From Chroococcidiopsidaceae cyanobacterium CP_BM_ER_R8_30 (GTDB lineage Bacteria; Cyanobacteriota; Cyanobacteriia; Cyanobacteriales; Chroococcidiopsidaceae), in the NCBI GenBank assembly GCA_019244235.1, contig JAFASY010000227.1, forward strand, positions 1 to 64,000: a stretch of 64,000 bases of DNA, written 5' to 3'. The notes under the pieces are model-generated. The model made no database searches and was not told the origin of the DNA. It saw nothing but the letters and a program-made list of their open reading frames with translations. Both the position numbers and the translations under genes were made by a program. Of the stretch, positions 33,779 to 43,180 are shown piece after piece. Numbering within the stretch: position 1 is the first letter of the stretch; each line of letters begins with the position of its first letter.

Positions 33779-35116
33779 CTAGCCATAATTGACTTGACCA
33801 TAAAGGTCATAGATATCAGCGTCGACAATCGAGACTGGTACTAAAGAGCCCAGTGGAACTCGACTGTCTGAATTGATATTGCTGTTGACATAGACTAAAC
33901 CATCAACCTCTGGAGAGAACCGAGCGGAGCGGCCAATCAATTCTCCTGTCTGAGGATTTTCTTGCTCAACCAGCACATCAACAACTTTGCCCACTTGAGC
34001 TTGATTCTTCTTCAAAGAGATTGGTTGCTGCGCCGCCATCAGAATGTCGCGCCGCTGGTCCATTCCACTTTGAGGTAGCTGCCCAGGTAAGTGGTAAGCG
34101 GGAGTTTCCTCCTCTGGAGAAAACGTAAATACACCTACATGGTCAAATTCATGACGCTGGATGAACTGTAGCAGGTGTTGAAAATGTGCCTCTGTTTCTC
34201 CTGGGAATCCAACAATGAATGTGGTTCGCAGTACTGCTTGAGGCAACGCTGTCTTGATTCGTTCAATCACACCATCGTTTACCTGCCCTTGCCAAGGTCG
34301 GTTCATACTACGGAGAATCTCTGGATGAGAATGCTGTAAAGGTAGATCCAGGTAAGGCAAGATATTAGGAGTTTCCTGGATCGCGGCAATCACATCTGGA
34401 GTCAACCCAGTTGGATATGCGTAATGCATCCGAACCCAAGGAACATTGACTTTACCTAATCTCCGTAGCAGTTCTGCCAGCTTTGGCATGCCATACAGGT
34501 CAATGCCGTAGTTGGTGGTAATTTGAGAAATGAGAATTAATTCCTGCACTCCCTGCGCGGCAAGCAGCTCAGCCTCCGCCACGATTGATGCAATCGAGCG
34601 AGAGCGCTGCTTGCCGCGCAGGTGTGGGATAATACAAAAAGCACAGCGATAATCACACCCTTCTGCTACCCGCAAGTAAGCTACGCCTTCTGATGTAGTA
34701 CGGTAGCGTGGTACCGTCTCATCTGCAATATAAGTTGGCGTATCTGAAACCTCATTGACGCGCTCGCCTGCCTCCACCCGCTGAATCACATCTACGATTT
34801 TGTGGTAATCTCCTGTTCCTACTAACGCTACTGCCTCTGGCAACTCTTCCAGCAATTGAGTTTGGAAGTGCTGGGCCATGCAGCCAGTGATCACGATTTT
34901 TTTGTCTGCTTCTGCCAGTTCCACCAGAGTCCGGACAGACTCTTCACGTGCGGCTTCTATAAAGCTACAAGTGTTGACAATGACGTAGTCTGCTAACTCT
35001 TCATTAGTATCTACTCCATAGCCAGCTTTGACTAAAAGCCCTAACATGTGTTCGGTGTCGATTCTGTTCTTCTCACAACCCAAGTGAGAAATTGCAATAG
35101 TTGGCTTTTCCCCCAT
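33779..35116 (-). CDS. rimO: ribosomal protein uS12 methylthiotransferase
   Basis: A radical-SAM enzyme that adds a methylthio group to Asp of ribosomal protein S12. The N-terminal UPF0004 domain starts [20 protein letters not shown], with further cysteines in [10 protein letters not shown] and ITGCMAQHF. The radical-SAM cluster motif is [11 protein letters not shown]. The TRAM domain ends the chain ([13 protein letters not shown]). ATG 35116 ([13 protein letters not shown]) is preferred to TTG 35152 because it gives the family N-terminus. Length 445 is normal. Confidence 0.94.
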   Translation of the reverse strand: MGEKPTIAISHLGCEKNRIDTEHMLGLLVKAGYGVDTNEELADYVIVNTCSFIEAAREESVRTLVELAEADKKIVITGCMAQHFQTQLLEELPEAVALVGTGDYHKIVDVIQRVEAGERVNEVSDTPTYIADETVPRYRTTSEGVAYLRVAEGCDYRCAFCIIPHLRGKQRSRSIASIVAEAELLAAQGVQELILISQITTNYGIDLYGMPKLAELLRRLGKVNVPWVRMHYAYPTGLTPDVIAAIQETPNILPYLDLPLQHSHPEILRSMNRPWQGQVNDGVIERIKTALPQAVLRTTFIVGFPGETEAHFQHLLQFIQRHEFDHVGVFTFSPEEETPAYHLPGQLPQSGMDQRRDILMAAQQPISLKKNQAQVGKVVDVLVEQENPQTGELIGRSARFSPEVDGLVYVNSNINSDSRVPLGSLVPVSIVDADIYDLYGQVNYG

Positions 35117-35594
35117 ACATTGGAATGGTACAGCTTTGGTTAAGTTAATCAACTAGCTTAGTGGACTCAACCTCAAGAGTGTTAGCCCTACTATATATAG
35201 AAATAATCCCAAGAATACTTAGAGTGCCGTTTAAACGAATTCGGGCAGTTTGAGAATTGCTATGTACTGGCGCTTCTCTTTCATTTTAGAAAACCACCCT
35301 CATAATGAGAGAGTGAGGGTAACTACGCTCTTGCTTGAGTAACGCTTCACTGAGGAGGGAGTACACCCTAGGCGTATGTTGGAGCTAATGCTTCCTTAAT
35401 GCCGATCCCCAAGTCTTACGTTCCTTTGAGTTTAGGTTGTGGCAAACTCATCTTCTGGGTTCTGTTTTATCTTAACATATCTTATGGGTATTTCCACGCC
35501 AATTCCTAAGCTAGGGATAGGTATTTTTTTCACTCTGGAAAACTCATCAAATTTAAGTTAAGCTTTTCCATCTGAAGTCCGTAATGATAAACCT
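35117..35594. other. 478-bp intergenic region between divergent rimO and btpA
   Basis: No frame or RNA gene recognised. It contains AT-rich stretches with an ACCCTCATAATGAGAGAGTG block near 35295 that is weakly palindromic. Promoters for rimO and btpA must lie here, but I see no clear -35/-10 pair. Confidence 0.4.
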
Positions 35595-36455
35595 GTGGAC
35601 TTAAATCAGTTGTTTAAAACTCCTCATCCAGTTATTGGTGTTGTTCACTTGCTGCCGCTACCAGCCTCGCCGCAGTGGGGAGGCAATATAAAAGCAGTCA
35701 TTGATCGCGCCGAGCAAGAGGCAACAGCACTAGCAAGCGGTGGGGTTGATGGTCTCATTGTCGAGAATTTTTTCGACGCGCCGTTTACTAAGAGTCAAGT
35801 TGATCCAGCCGTTGTTAGCGCTATGACTTTAATCGTCCAGCGACTGATGAATCTAGTCACGCTGCCGATGGGCATTAATGTTTTGCGCAATGATGCCCAG
35901 AGTGCCTTGGCGATCGCGACTTGTGTCAAGGCACAATTCATTCGTGTCAATGTATTGACAGGGGTGATGGCAACCGACCAAGGGCTAATTGAAGGACAAG
36001 CACATCAACTCCTCCGCTATCGTCGGGAGTTAGGCAGCAATGTCAAGATTTTAGCTGACGTACTGGTAAAGCATGCCCGACCTTTAGGCTCACCCAATTT
36101 GACTACCGCTGTTCAAGATACAATTGAGCGCGGTTTGGCAGATGGGGTTATCCTATCTGGCTGGGCTACTGGTAGCCCTCCTAACCTAGAAGATCTAGAA
36201 CTGGCATCAGCTGCGGCTGACGGCACTCCTGTTTTTATTGGTAGTGGTGCTAACTGGGAAAATATTGCCACTCTGATGCAAGCAGCAGATGGTGTCATTG
36301 TCTCCAGCTCTCTCAAGCGCCATGGTCGTCGCGATCAGCCAATAGATCCGATTCGCGTGAGTCAATTTGTGCAAGCAGCTAAACAAAGCATAGAAAGGAA
36401 AACATCACAAGCATCAGCAGCCTCTAATTCCGAGAGGCTGACGTCTGAAGTGTAA
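35595..36455 (+). CDS. btpA: BtpA family protein (photosystem I biogenesis)
   Basis: A TIM-barrel-like protein of 286 residues first known from Synechocystis, where its loss destabilises photosystem I reaction centre proteins. Recognisable parts are IGVVHLLPLPASPQWGG, DGLIVENFFDAPF, GINVLRNDAQSAL, FIRVNVLTGVM and GSGANWENIATLM. The start is GTG 35595 (VDLNQLFKTPHPVIG), as no ATG is in frame. The last 20 residues are low complexity. It is followed after 26 bp by the VKOR-thioredoxin gene. Exact biochemical function is unsettled. Confidence 0.9.
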   Translation: MDLNQLFKTPHPVIGVVHLLPLPASPQWGGNIKAVIDRAEQEATALASGGVDGLIVENFFDAPFTKSQVDPAVVSAMTLIVQRLMNLVTLPMGINVLRNDAQSALAIATCVKAQFIRVNVLTGVMATDQGLIEGQAHQLLRYRRELGSNVKILADVLVKHARPLGSPNLTTAVQDTIERGLADGVILSGWATGSPPNLEDLELASAAADGTPVFIGSGANWENIATLMQAADGVIVSSSLKRHGRRDQPIDPIRVSQFVQAAKQSIERKTSQASAASNSERLTSEV

Positions 36456-36481
36456 ATTTACCTCTCGCCCCTCACTTCACA

Positions 36482-37450
36482 ATGAGTCGTCAACCTACTA
36501 TTCCCTGGATGCATCGCTGGTCTCGGTTACTTATTGCCGCAACCGCAGGACTAGGAGCCTTGACCACTGCTTACCTTACAGTAGTCAAGCTAACACAAAG
36601 CACAGCAGCCTGCCCCACAGCAGGCTGCAATACGGTCCTTAATAGTGACTATGCTACTGTTCTCGGACAGCCCCTAGCCTTGTTCGGTTTCCTAGCTTAC
36701 ACCGGCATGGTGATATTTGCCCTGACCCCTCTAGCGATCTCCAAAGAAGAGAAGCCAGAACTCTACTCCACTCTAGAAAATTGGACTTGGTCACTACTTT
36801 TAGTCGGTGCAATCGCCATGAGTGTCTTCAGCGGCTACCTGGTGTATCTACTGACTTTCAAGATTCAAGCAGCCTGTCTTTATTGCATTGCCTCGGCTCT
36901 CTTTTCTCTCAGTCTTTTAGTACTCACAATCATTGGTCGTGCTTGGGAGGATGTCGGGCAAATCGTGTTTACTAGCATTGTTGTTGGCGTTGTGGTACTA
37001 GTTGGTACCCTAGGTATCTATGCTGTCAAACCAACAGCCGCGATGGCTGAACTTCCTCCCGAATCTGCTGCTCTCAGTCTGCTCCCATTTGGTCAACCTA
37101 TTCCTGGGATTGGTTGGTCTATTACCACCACCTCTGGCAAGGCAGAAATCGCCCTAGCAAAGCATCTGCAAAAAATAGGTGCCAAAGAATACATTGCCTG
37201 GTGGTGCCCTCATTGTCACGAGCAGAAGCAACTATTTGGCAAAGAGGCGTATCGTGAAATTAATTCTATTGATTGTGCCTCCAGTGGGGTTAGCCCCCGT
37301 CCTGAATGTCAGGCAGCCCATGTTGAGAGCTACCCCACTTGGGAAATCAATGGTAAATCCTATGAGGGCGTCCAATCTTTAGATCAACTGGCAGAGATTT
37401 CTGGCTATACAGGTCCGCGTGATTTTAAAAACTTCTCTGGAGCGTTTTAA
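36482..37450 (+). CDS. VKOR - thioredoxin-like fusion (disulfide-bond formation, LTO1-like)
   Basis: A thiol oxidase for extracytoplasmic disulfide formation. The membrane part (four or five helices, residues 15-185) has the loop Cys pair in CPTAGCN and the active-site CLYC before the last helix, as in VKOR. The C-terminal part (about residues 220-322) is a thioredoxin-like domain with WWCPHCHEQKQLF. Such fusions replace DsbB/DsbA in cyanobacteria and assist photosystem assembly in plants (LTO1). Both active CxxC motifs are intact. It probably shares a transcript with btpA. Confidence 0.93.
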   Translation: MSRQPTIPWMHRWSRLLIAATAGLGALTTAYLTVVKLTQSTAACPTAGCNTVLNSDYATVLGQPLALFGFLAYTGMVIFALTPLAISKEEKPELYSTLENWTWSLLLVGAIAMSVFSGYLVYLLTFKIQAACLYCIASALFSLSLLVLTIIGRAWEDVGQIVFTSIVVGVVVLVGTLGIYAVKPTAAMAELPPESAALSLLPFGQPIPGIGWSITTTSGKAEIALAKHLQKIGAKEYIAWWCPHCHEQKQLFGKEAYREINSIDCASSGVSPRPECQAAHVESYPTWEINGKSYEGVQSLDQLAEISGYTGPRDFKNFSGAF

Positions 37451-37459
37451 GGAACAGGG

Positions 37460-37479
37460 TGTAGGGTATACACCCTACA
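37460..37479. terminator. hairpin at convergent ends of VKOR and nadB
   Basis: TGTAGGGT-atac-ACCCTACA, an 8-bp perfect stem. It overlaps the nadB stop region. No T-run on either side, so termination strength is doubtful. Confidence 0.5.
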
Positions 37480-39292
37480 ACCGCGGATGAAGGGGCGAAT
37501 CGCATTCGCCCCAACTGCCTCCCCCACCCCCTGTTTGCTCAGACTTAAACCATTTGTCTTGTTGTACTAGCGTGTGAACTTGCCAGTTAGGATCTTTTTG
37601 GGGATAGTCTAGTCGGTAGTGTCCACCTCGGCTTTCGGTGCGAAAAGCTGCACTTTTAAGAATTAAGTTAGCCACATCTAGTAGGTTGTGGGTTTCTCCC
37701 CATAGCCGCAATTGCCGCTCAACATCTGGTAAGTTAAATTTGGCTGGCTGACCGGGGGGTAAAGACAGCAAAAATTGGCTCAGGGGCAGGGCGGCAAACC
37801 TTTGCTGCCAGGTTTCCACTTGATCGATAGCTGCCTCCAAACCAGCTTGTTCTCGACAAATGCCAGCCCGCTGCCATACCAGACGCGGTAGCTCTTGGTG
37901 CAGTTTTTCTAGCCAAGCTATTGATTGGAATGGCTGCCTGTCGTCTTCGAGACAGAAAGTCTGGACAGAGGGCTGGGCTTCTGATATGTCTTTTTCAGAT
38001 GAATCGGAAGCAAGCTCAACGGTTCGCTGGAGGTCGCTCCAGCGCGGCGGATAAAGGGACGAGGCTCCCTCGTCCCAACCGCCTTGACTTCCTTGAGCAA
38101 GCGCAATATCAGCCATTTGAGAACCAAACACAATACATTCCAGCAGAGAATTACTGGCTAAGCGATTAGCACCATGCACCCCGGTGCTAGCTGCTTCCCC
38201 TATCGCGTATAAACCAGGGATGGAGGTTCGGTTCATCAAATCTGTAGCGATCCCACCCATCCAGTAATGTGCCGCTGGGGACACGGGAATCGGTTCTGAG
38301 AATACGTCAATGCCCCAGCGTTGACAAATCTGAATAATATTGGGAAATCGGTGACGAATTCTAGCAGCTGGGATTGGTCGCAAATCTAACCAGACATGCG
38401 CTGTAGCAGGATCGGCTGAAGTTCTTTGTAAGTGACTGAAAATGGCGCGACTGACTACATCTCTAGGCGCAAGTTCACCCGCACTGTGGTAATCGAAGGC
38501 GAAGCGCCTTCCTTCAGTATCTACTAGGTGGGCACCCTCGCCTCGAACTGCTTCACTGATCAAAAAGCGACCAGGCTTGACCAAGGCTGTAGGGTGAAAT
38601 TGCACAAATTCTAGGTCTCGCAGCAATGCTCCCGATCGCCAAGCGATCGCCACCCCATCTCCTGTACTGACCTCTGGGTTAGTTGTCTGAGCAAACACCT
38701 GACCACCACCCCCTGTGGCTAGCACCACGGCTCCCGCTCGTATCCAGCTGACCTGATTCTGATGGATTAAACTGATCCCTTGGCAGTGCTGAGTTTGAGG
38801 ATGGAGCCACAGACTGAGTGCGAAAGCTTGCGGAATTACTTTTACGTTCTGGCGTTGCAGAACCTGAGCCTTCAAAGTGGAGATCACCTCTCGCCCTGTG
38901 GTATCTGCTGCGTGCAGGACGCGTTTGCGAGAATGAGCTGCCTCCAAGGTTAAAGCCAACTCGCTACTGTTACGGTCAAAAGCTACTCCTAGTTTCAGCA
39001 GTGACTGGATACAGCTAGGCGCTCGTTGTGCCAAAAAGTTTACCGCTTGGCGATCACATAAACCTGCTCCTGCTTGCAGCGTGTCTTCAGCATGCAGCAG
39101 CGGGGAATCTTCTTCTGAAATTGCAGCAGCAATACCACCCTGTGCCCACTCACTGGCAGAAAGTGACAGAGTATCTTTAGTAATTAAGCCGACTTGGAGT
39201 GTGTCTGGTAGACACAGTGCTGTATACAGTCCCGCAGCACCTGCTCCGACTATTAGAACATCGAATTGGTTCTTGAGATGAATTTGAGACAA
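37475..39292 (-). CDS. nadB: L-aspartate oxidase with two in-frame repeat insertions
   Basis: The FAD enzyme oxidising L-aspartate to iminoaspartate, the first step of de novo NAD synthesis. FAD site FDVLIVGAGAAGLYTALC, then ASEWAQGGIAAA, SEAVRGEGAHLVD, the substrate-site HPTAL and GVHGANRLASNSLLECIVFG are intact. Residues about 390-430 (QGSQGGWDEGASSLYPPRWS) are encoded by a palindromic element read in antisense, and the last 15 residues (SWGECDSPLHPRL) come from a second partial copy. Total length 605 exceeds the usual 530-560. The start is TTG 39292, since no ATG is in frame near MSQIHLKNQFDVLIVG. Insertions lie outside the catalytic core, so function is probably kept. Confidence 0.92.
   Translation of the reverse strand: MSQIHLKNQFDVLIVGAGAAGLYTALCLPDTLQVGLITKDTLSLSASEWAQGGIAAAISEEDSPLLHAEDTLQAGAGLCDRQAVNFLAQRAPSCIQSLLKLGVAFDRNSSELALTLEAAHSRKRVLHAADTTGREVISTLKAQVLQRQNVKVIPQAFALSLWLHPQTQHCQGISLIHQNQVSWIRAGAVVLATGGGGQVFAQTTNPEVSTGDGVAIAWRSGALLRDLEFVQFHPTALVKPGRFLISEAVRGEGAHLVDTEGRRFAFDYHSAGELAPRDVVSRAIFSHLQRTSADPATAHVWLDLRPIPAARIRHRFPNIIQICQRWGIDVFSEPIPVSPAAHYWMGGIATDLMNRTSIPGLYAIGEAASTGVHGANRLASNSLLECIVFGSQMADIALAQGSQGGWDEGASSLYPPRWSDLQRTVELASDSSEKDISEAQPSVQTFCLEDDRQPFQSIAWLEKLHQELPRLVWQRAGICREQAGLEAAIDQVETWQQRFAALPLSQFLLSLPPGQPAKFNLPDVERQLRLWGETHNLLDVANLILKSAAFRTESRGGHYRLDYPQKDPNWQVHTLVQQDKWFKSEQTGGGGGSWGECDSPLHPRL
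37483..37520 (+). repeat. palindromic element copy 4 (partial, SL2 only), nadB 3' end
   Basis: GCGGATGAAGGGGCGAAT-cgc-ATTCGCCCC followed by AACTGCCTC. The flanks GCGGATRAAGGGG and CCCCAACTGCCTC are those of copy 2, but SL1 and SL3 are missing. It supplies the final codons of nadB in antisense. Confidence 0.7.
38009..38106 (+). repeat. palindromic element copy 3, inside nadB, antisense
   Basis: SL1 GCTGGAG-gtcg-CTCCAGC (38026-38043), GGCGGATAAA, SL2 GGGACGAGG-ctc-CCTCGTCCC (38056-38076), AACCGCCTTGACTTCC and SL3 TTGAGC-AA-GCGCAA (38093-38106). nadB reads through it on the opposite strand. Confidence 0.85.
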
Positions 39293-39339
39293 GGAGTTAT
39301 TACATAATCACTTTTTTAGCCTAGCAGCCCTAGCAAAAA

Positions 39340-39365
39340 CAGCCCACCTGCTTTGAGGTAGGCTG
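39340..39365 (-). terminator. psbU Rho-independent terminator
   Basis: On the minus strand: CAGCCTACCT-caaagc-AGGTGGGCTG followed by TTTTTG. It stands 35 bp after the psbU stop. Confidence 0.85.
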
Positions 39366-39399
39366 ATTCAACTGAATGAAGGTACAGGTATTTACAGAC

Positions 39400-39837
39400 T
39401 CATCTGTAGATGCCGTTGTTATAGCGGTCATCCCCCTCATTGAAGACAGTATCTGCCTCAGTGACAGTAAAGTTATCCAGGTTAGCTTGCAGAATTTCTT
39501 TCTGGCGCTCGCTTAATCCTGGAATCGATAGTACATCGTTCACTTGACTGTAAGGAGCATTGCCAATAATTTTCCGGGCTAGGTGGGGATATAGACCTGG
39601 ATACTTCTGAAAGGCTCGCACATTTGTGTTGTTCAAATCAATCTTTTTGCCGAACTCCGTTCCTAGCTTGGCATCCGCTCGGTTTCTTAGAGGAGTTGGG
39701 GCTTCAGCCGCCAGAATAGGTGTGGCAAGGTGGAAGGTATTAATGCTCAATCCCGCCGCCAAACTGTATTGGGGGAACACGCCAAACCATCCCAGACATC
39801 CAACTAACAAACCCAAAATTATTAATAAGCGTTTCAC
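39400..39837 (-). CDS. psbU: photosystem II 12 kDa extrinsic protein PsbU
   Basis: PsbU binds the lumenal side of photosystem II and stabilises the oxygen-evolving cluster. A signal peptide (residues 1-28, [17 protein letters not shown] with AAG-like cleavage region) and a second Ala-rich segment precede the mature start near [20 protein letters not shown]. The helix-hairpin-helix body reads [20 protein letters not shown] and [20 protein letters not shown]. Mature length is about 100 residues, as usual. The start is GTG 39837. A terminator follows. Confidence 0.95.
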   Translation of the reverse strand: MKRLLIILGLLVGCLGWFGVFPQYSLAAGLSINTFHLATPILAAEAPTPLRNRADAKLGTEFGKKIDLNNTNVRAFQKYPGLYPHLARKIIGNAPYSQVNDVLSIPGLSERQKEILQANLDNFTVTEADTVFNEGDDRYNNGIYR

Positions 39838-39970
39838 AGTCTCTACACCTCATTTCCCTCAAAGTGGAATTAATGCACAGCATTCAACAGAAACTACTAT
39901 ATAGTCTAATGATCTCGATAATACGACTACTTCTAGCTTCTGCCCTACTGTTGCAAAAATTTACCTCACT

Positions 39971-40696
39971 TTATGCCGCTGCCGCCGCTATCCAAAACAG
40001 AATATCAACCAAGATAGTACTTAATATTGCACCACTAAAAGCCCAATGGTGGAGTTTTCCTTGGCGTAAAGGTAAAATGCCGAGCACTAGCAGCACTAGG
40101 GCTAAAATGACCGCCCAACCCTGTCCCCAAGGTGTCTGGACTTGCTCAATTGCACTCTGTAGGATGGGCGATGCCAGTATTGGGTCAACATGCATTAGCT
40201 GCCGCCAGTAAGGGATTAAACCTACTATATAGAAGTAAGCATCTGTCAGTGCCGTGCCAATCAAAGACCCTAAATAGAAAAGGTTTCCTATCTTGCCTCT
40301 ACCTTGTCTCAAACCGACTAAGGCAAATGGAAGACCAATTGATTCTACTGGTATGTGAAGTAGAGGTTCCCAGCGTAGCCAACCCCAGTAGAGCGACCCT
40401 GCAAGCCAACTCCAGCTAAACCCTAGTAGTAGATCGCCCCAGAATCGGGTTGAAGAACGAGACATTAAAGAGAGGCTTAACCACAGCCAGAACGCTGTCA
40501 GGGCGAGGCTCACTACGGGTAGCGATCGCACTAGTGGCGCTTCAATGAATACTGGTACTGTCACCAGAAACACAGCTGCGGTGAAGACCATCCAGGTCTG
40601 TTGAGCTCTGATTTGCCACCACCCGCGAGTAGAGTCACATCTATCTCTACCCAAGGGGGCAGAACTGGTATGCACGGACAACGTATTGTTAACCAA
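39971..40696 (-). CDS. DUF3120 conserved cyanobacterial membrane protein
   Basis: A 241-residue protein with six or seven membrane helices of a family restricted to cyanobacteria (PVFIEAPLVRSLPVVSL; FSWSWLAGSLYWGWLRWEP; GSLIGTALTDAYFYIVGLIP). The start at TTG 40696 is uncertain: the first 30 residues are polar and poorly conserved in my memory, and a later start is possible. It precedes psbU on the same strand with a 133-bp gap. No function is known. Confidence 0.82.
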   Translation of the reverse strand: MVNNTLSVHTSSAPLGRDRCDSTRGWWQIRAQQTWMVFTAAVFLVTVPVFIEAPLVRSLPVVSLALTAFWLWLSLSLMSRSSTRFWGDLLLGFSWSWLAGSLYWGWLRWEPLLHIPVESIGLPFALVGLRQGRGKIGNLFYLGSLIGTALTDAYFYIVGLIPYWRQLMHVDPILASPILQSAIEQVQTPWGQGWAVILALVLLVLGILPLRQGKLHHWAFSGAILSTILVDILFWIAAAAA

Positions 40697-40915
40697 CGGA
40701 ATGTTAATATTATTTACGTAACTTTACTTTACTCAAGATAACACAACAAAAATCCCCCCTGGGGGCATATTTATCCTAACTTAATTTTTGACGACATCTT
40801 GAGGAAAGGTGGGGAGATAAGGAGATAGGGAGAGAAACTTCTCCACATAAACTGACTGGCAGTGTTGTTTCCTATAGGCTATACATGAAGGATTGTCTAA
40901 AGCCGCAAAACCCCT
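40697..40915. other. divergent intergenic region with polypurine tract
   Basis: 219 bp between the DUF3120 and uppP genes. It contains CCCCCCTGGGGG (40756) and a G/A-rich tract GGTGGGGAGATAAGGAGATA (about 40809) resembling other polypurine stretches of the window. No promoter called. Confidence 0.4.
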
Positions 40916-41812
40916 ATGATGGTCTCTCTACTCTTAACTACCCCGACCCATCCCAGTGATGTGGATTTCGGATTTGTTCAATTGGGTTGGTTTAAGGTGA
41001 TTGTTTTAGGCATTGTCCAAGGCATTACGGAGTTGCTGCCAATTAGCAGTACTGCCCATTTACGAGTGGTACCAGCTTTGTTGGGATGGCAAGATCCTGG
41101 CTCTGCCTTCTCTGCGGCAATGCAGCTTGCTAGTCTAATAGCCGTCATCACTTATTTTTGGCAAGACATAAAAGAGTTGGTAGGAGGGACAGTGAGGGCA
41201 GTTGCCAGACGCAACTACCAGTCAGAACCCTTTCGAATAGTAGTGGGAATTGTGGTAGGTACAATCCCGATTTGCATTAGTGGTTTGCTGTTAAAGAAGC
41301 TCCTGAACATGCCTGATTCCCCTTTGCGGAGATTGGAAGTTGTTGGGATAGCTTGTATCGTCATGTCTCTTTTATTAGCTTTGGCAGAAATGCAGGGCAA
41401 GCACAATCGTAGATTCAATCAGCTAACCCTGTGGGACGGACTTTTAGTCGGAGTTGCTCAAGCTTTTGCACCGATTCCAGGGGTTTCCCGTTCAGGGTCG
41501 ACAATCACAGCTGCTATTTCTCTTAAGATGGAGCGAGAGACAGCGGCGAGATTCTCCTTTCTACTAGGCATCCCAGCTGTGCTGTTGGCAGGAGCGGTAG
41601 AGTTACATGCCCTGTTTCAGGCACATCTTAATGCTGAGGGTTGGCTCATATTGTTAGTAGGTTTGATCTCTGGAAGTATTTCAGCCTTCTTCGCCATCTT
41701 CTTGCTCCTGCGCTACCTGGAAAAACAGAGTACTTGGGTATTCGTTTGGTATCGATTGGGACTAGGTATATTCTTGCTGGTTAGCCTAAAAACAGGATTT
41801 TTACACAACTAA
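40916..41812 (+). CDS. uppP: undecaprenyl-diphosphatase
   Basis: A membrane phosphatase that recycles undecaprenyl diphosphate to the monophosphate carrier used for peptidoglycan and polysaccharides. The first active motif is GIVQGITELLPISSTAH with the Glu and Ser-Ser-Thr; the second is PGVSRSGSTITAAISLKMER. About eight helices; length 298 is slightly above the usual 270 because of an N-terminal extension. It serves the carrier-dependent glycan pathways implied by the 2-21.6 kb locus, though not in that operon. BacA is a synonym. Confidence 0.95.
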   Translation: MMVSLLLTTPTHPSDVDFGFVQLGWFKVIVLGIVQGITELLPISSTAHLRVVPALLGWQDPGSAFSAAMQLASLIAVITYFWQDIKELVGGTVRAVARRNYQSEPFRIVVGIVVGTIPICISGLLLKKLLNMPDSPLRRLEVVGIACIVMSLLLALAEMQGKHNRRFNQLTLWDGLLVGVAQAFAPIPGVSRSGSTITAAISLKMERETAARFSFLLGIPAVLLAGAVELHALFQAHLNAEGWLILLVGLISGSISAFFAIFLLLRYLEKQSTWVFVWYRLGLGIFLLVSLKTGFLHN

Positions 41813-41854
41813 AACTCGTTTATTTTGCATAGCATGAACTGACTGTTGAGAGTT

Positions 41855-43180
41855 ATGAGCCTTTCGATTCTTCCTGCCTTAATTACGACGGTTCTGCCTG
41901 GTTCGATTGCCGCTGAAGTGGGATTCGAGCCAGGTGATCGCCTGATGACAATTAACGGTACTCGACCACGCGACTTGATCGATTACCAGTTCTTGTGTGC
42001 TGACGAAGTCTTAGAACTAGAAGTCTTAGATGCATCTGGGAAAACTCATCAAGTTGCAATTGAGAAAGACTACGACGAAGACCTAGGTTTAGAATTCGAC
42101 AGTGCCCTCTTCGATGGGCTAATTCAATGCAATAACCGCTGCCCTTTTTGTTTCATAGATCAACAGCCTCCTGGTAAAAGGCAGAGCTTGTATCTCAAAG
42201 ATGACGACTACCGCCTCAGCTTTCTGTATGGCTCGTACCTGACCTTAACCAATCTATCACCACGGGAATGGCAGCGGATTGAGCAAATGCGACTCACTCC
42301 CCTTTATGTTTCTGTTCACGCTACAGAGCCAGAAGTCAGAATCCGCCTATTGAAAAATCCTCGGGCTGGTCAAATTTTGACCCAGTTGGAGTGGTTTCAA
42401 GCCCGACGACTGCAAATTCATGCCCAGGTCGTTGTTTGTCCTGAGATCAACGATGGCATACATTTAGAGCAGACGCTACTAGATCTGGCTTCATTTCATC
42501 AAGGCGAATTACCAACCGTTGCTTCAGTAGCAGTTGTACCAGTGGGGTTAACTCGCTTTCGTCCTACAGAAGATGAACTGATACCCGTGAGCCGAGATAA
42601 GGCGGTTGAGGTCATCGTTCAAGTTCAAGCGTTGCAACAGAGATTTCGGCAGCAGCTACAGTCTAACTTTGTTTGGTTAGCCGATGAGTGGTTCCTGATA
42701 GCTGGTACAGAATTGCCGCCTGAATCCCATTACGAAGACTACCCCCAAATTGGTAATGGTGTGGGTTCCATTCGCTCCTTCCTCAAGCAATTTCAACACG
42801 CCGCTATATCTCTACCGCCACGGTTGAGCCGCCCACGAATGCTGACTTGGGTGGTGGGCAACGCTGTTGAACAAGCCTTTCAACCCATCGTTCAACGACT
42901 CAACCAAGTTGAAGGTTTAGAAGTCAATATGGTAGCACTGTGCAGCAATTACTGGGGACAGACAATGACTGTTACAGGATTACTTACTGGTCAAGACTTA
43001 CTGCACAAACTTCAAGGTAAATACTTGGGCTGTGCTATTTTGTTACCTGCTATAATGCTCAAGCACGGAGATTCTTGTTTTTTGGATGACGTGACAGTTG
43101 AAGAACTAGCCCGTAAAATTGGGACACCTATTGTCCCTGTTAGGGATGTTGAAGAGCTAATCAATGCTTGTATTTCTTAA
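41855..43180 (+). CDS. TIGR03279-type radical-SAM/DUF512 protein
   Basis: A cyanobacterial putative Fe-S oxidoreductase of 441 residues. An N-terminal PDZ-like part (VLPGSIAAEVGFEPGDRLMT) precedes a radical-SAM-like cluster motif CNNRCPFCFIDQ and a DUF512 C-terminal part (PIGNGVGSIRSF variant, RMLTWVVGNAVEQAF). ATG 41855 is preferred to TTG 41846. The gene is nearly universal in cyanobacteria and often adjacent to the sugar-hydrolase-like gene that follows, with which it overlaps by one base here. Substrate unknown. Confidence 0.9.
   Translation: MSLSILPALITTVLPGSIAAEVGFEPGDRLMTINGTRPRDLIDYQFLCADEVLELEVLDASGKTHQVAIEKDYDEDLGLEFDSALFDGLIQCNNRCPFCFIDQQPPGKRQSLYLKDDDYRLSFLYGSYLTLTNLSPREWQRIEQMRLTPLYVSVHATEPEVRIRLLKNPRAGQILTQLEWFQARRLQIHAQVVVCPEINDGIHLEQTLLDLASFHQGELPTVASVAVVPVGLTRFRPTEDELIPVSRDKAVEVIVQVQALQQRFRQQLQSNFVWLADEWFLIAGTELPPESHYEDYPQIGNGVGSIRSFLKQFQHAAISLPPRLSRPRMLTWVVGNAVEQAFQPIVQRLNQVEGLEVNMVALCSNYWGQTMTVTGLLTGQDLLHKLQGKYLGCAILLPAIMLKHGDSCFLDDVTVEELARKIGTPIVPVRDVEELINACIS

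Noticed and set aside
38000-38169. Plus-strand frame containing FAGGRSSAADKG as a separate gene
   Set aside because: It lies within nadB on the other strand; the resemblance to other proteins comes from the shared palindromic element.
40756-40767. CCCCCCTGGGGG as a terminator of the DUF3120 or uppP region
   Set aside because: The palindrome has no loop and lies upstream of both genes.
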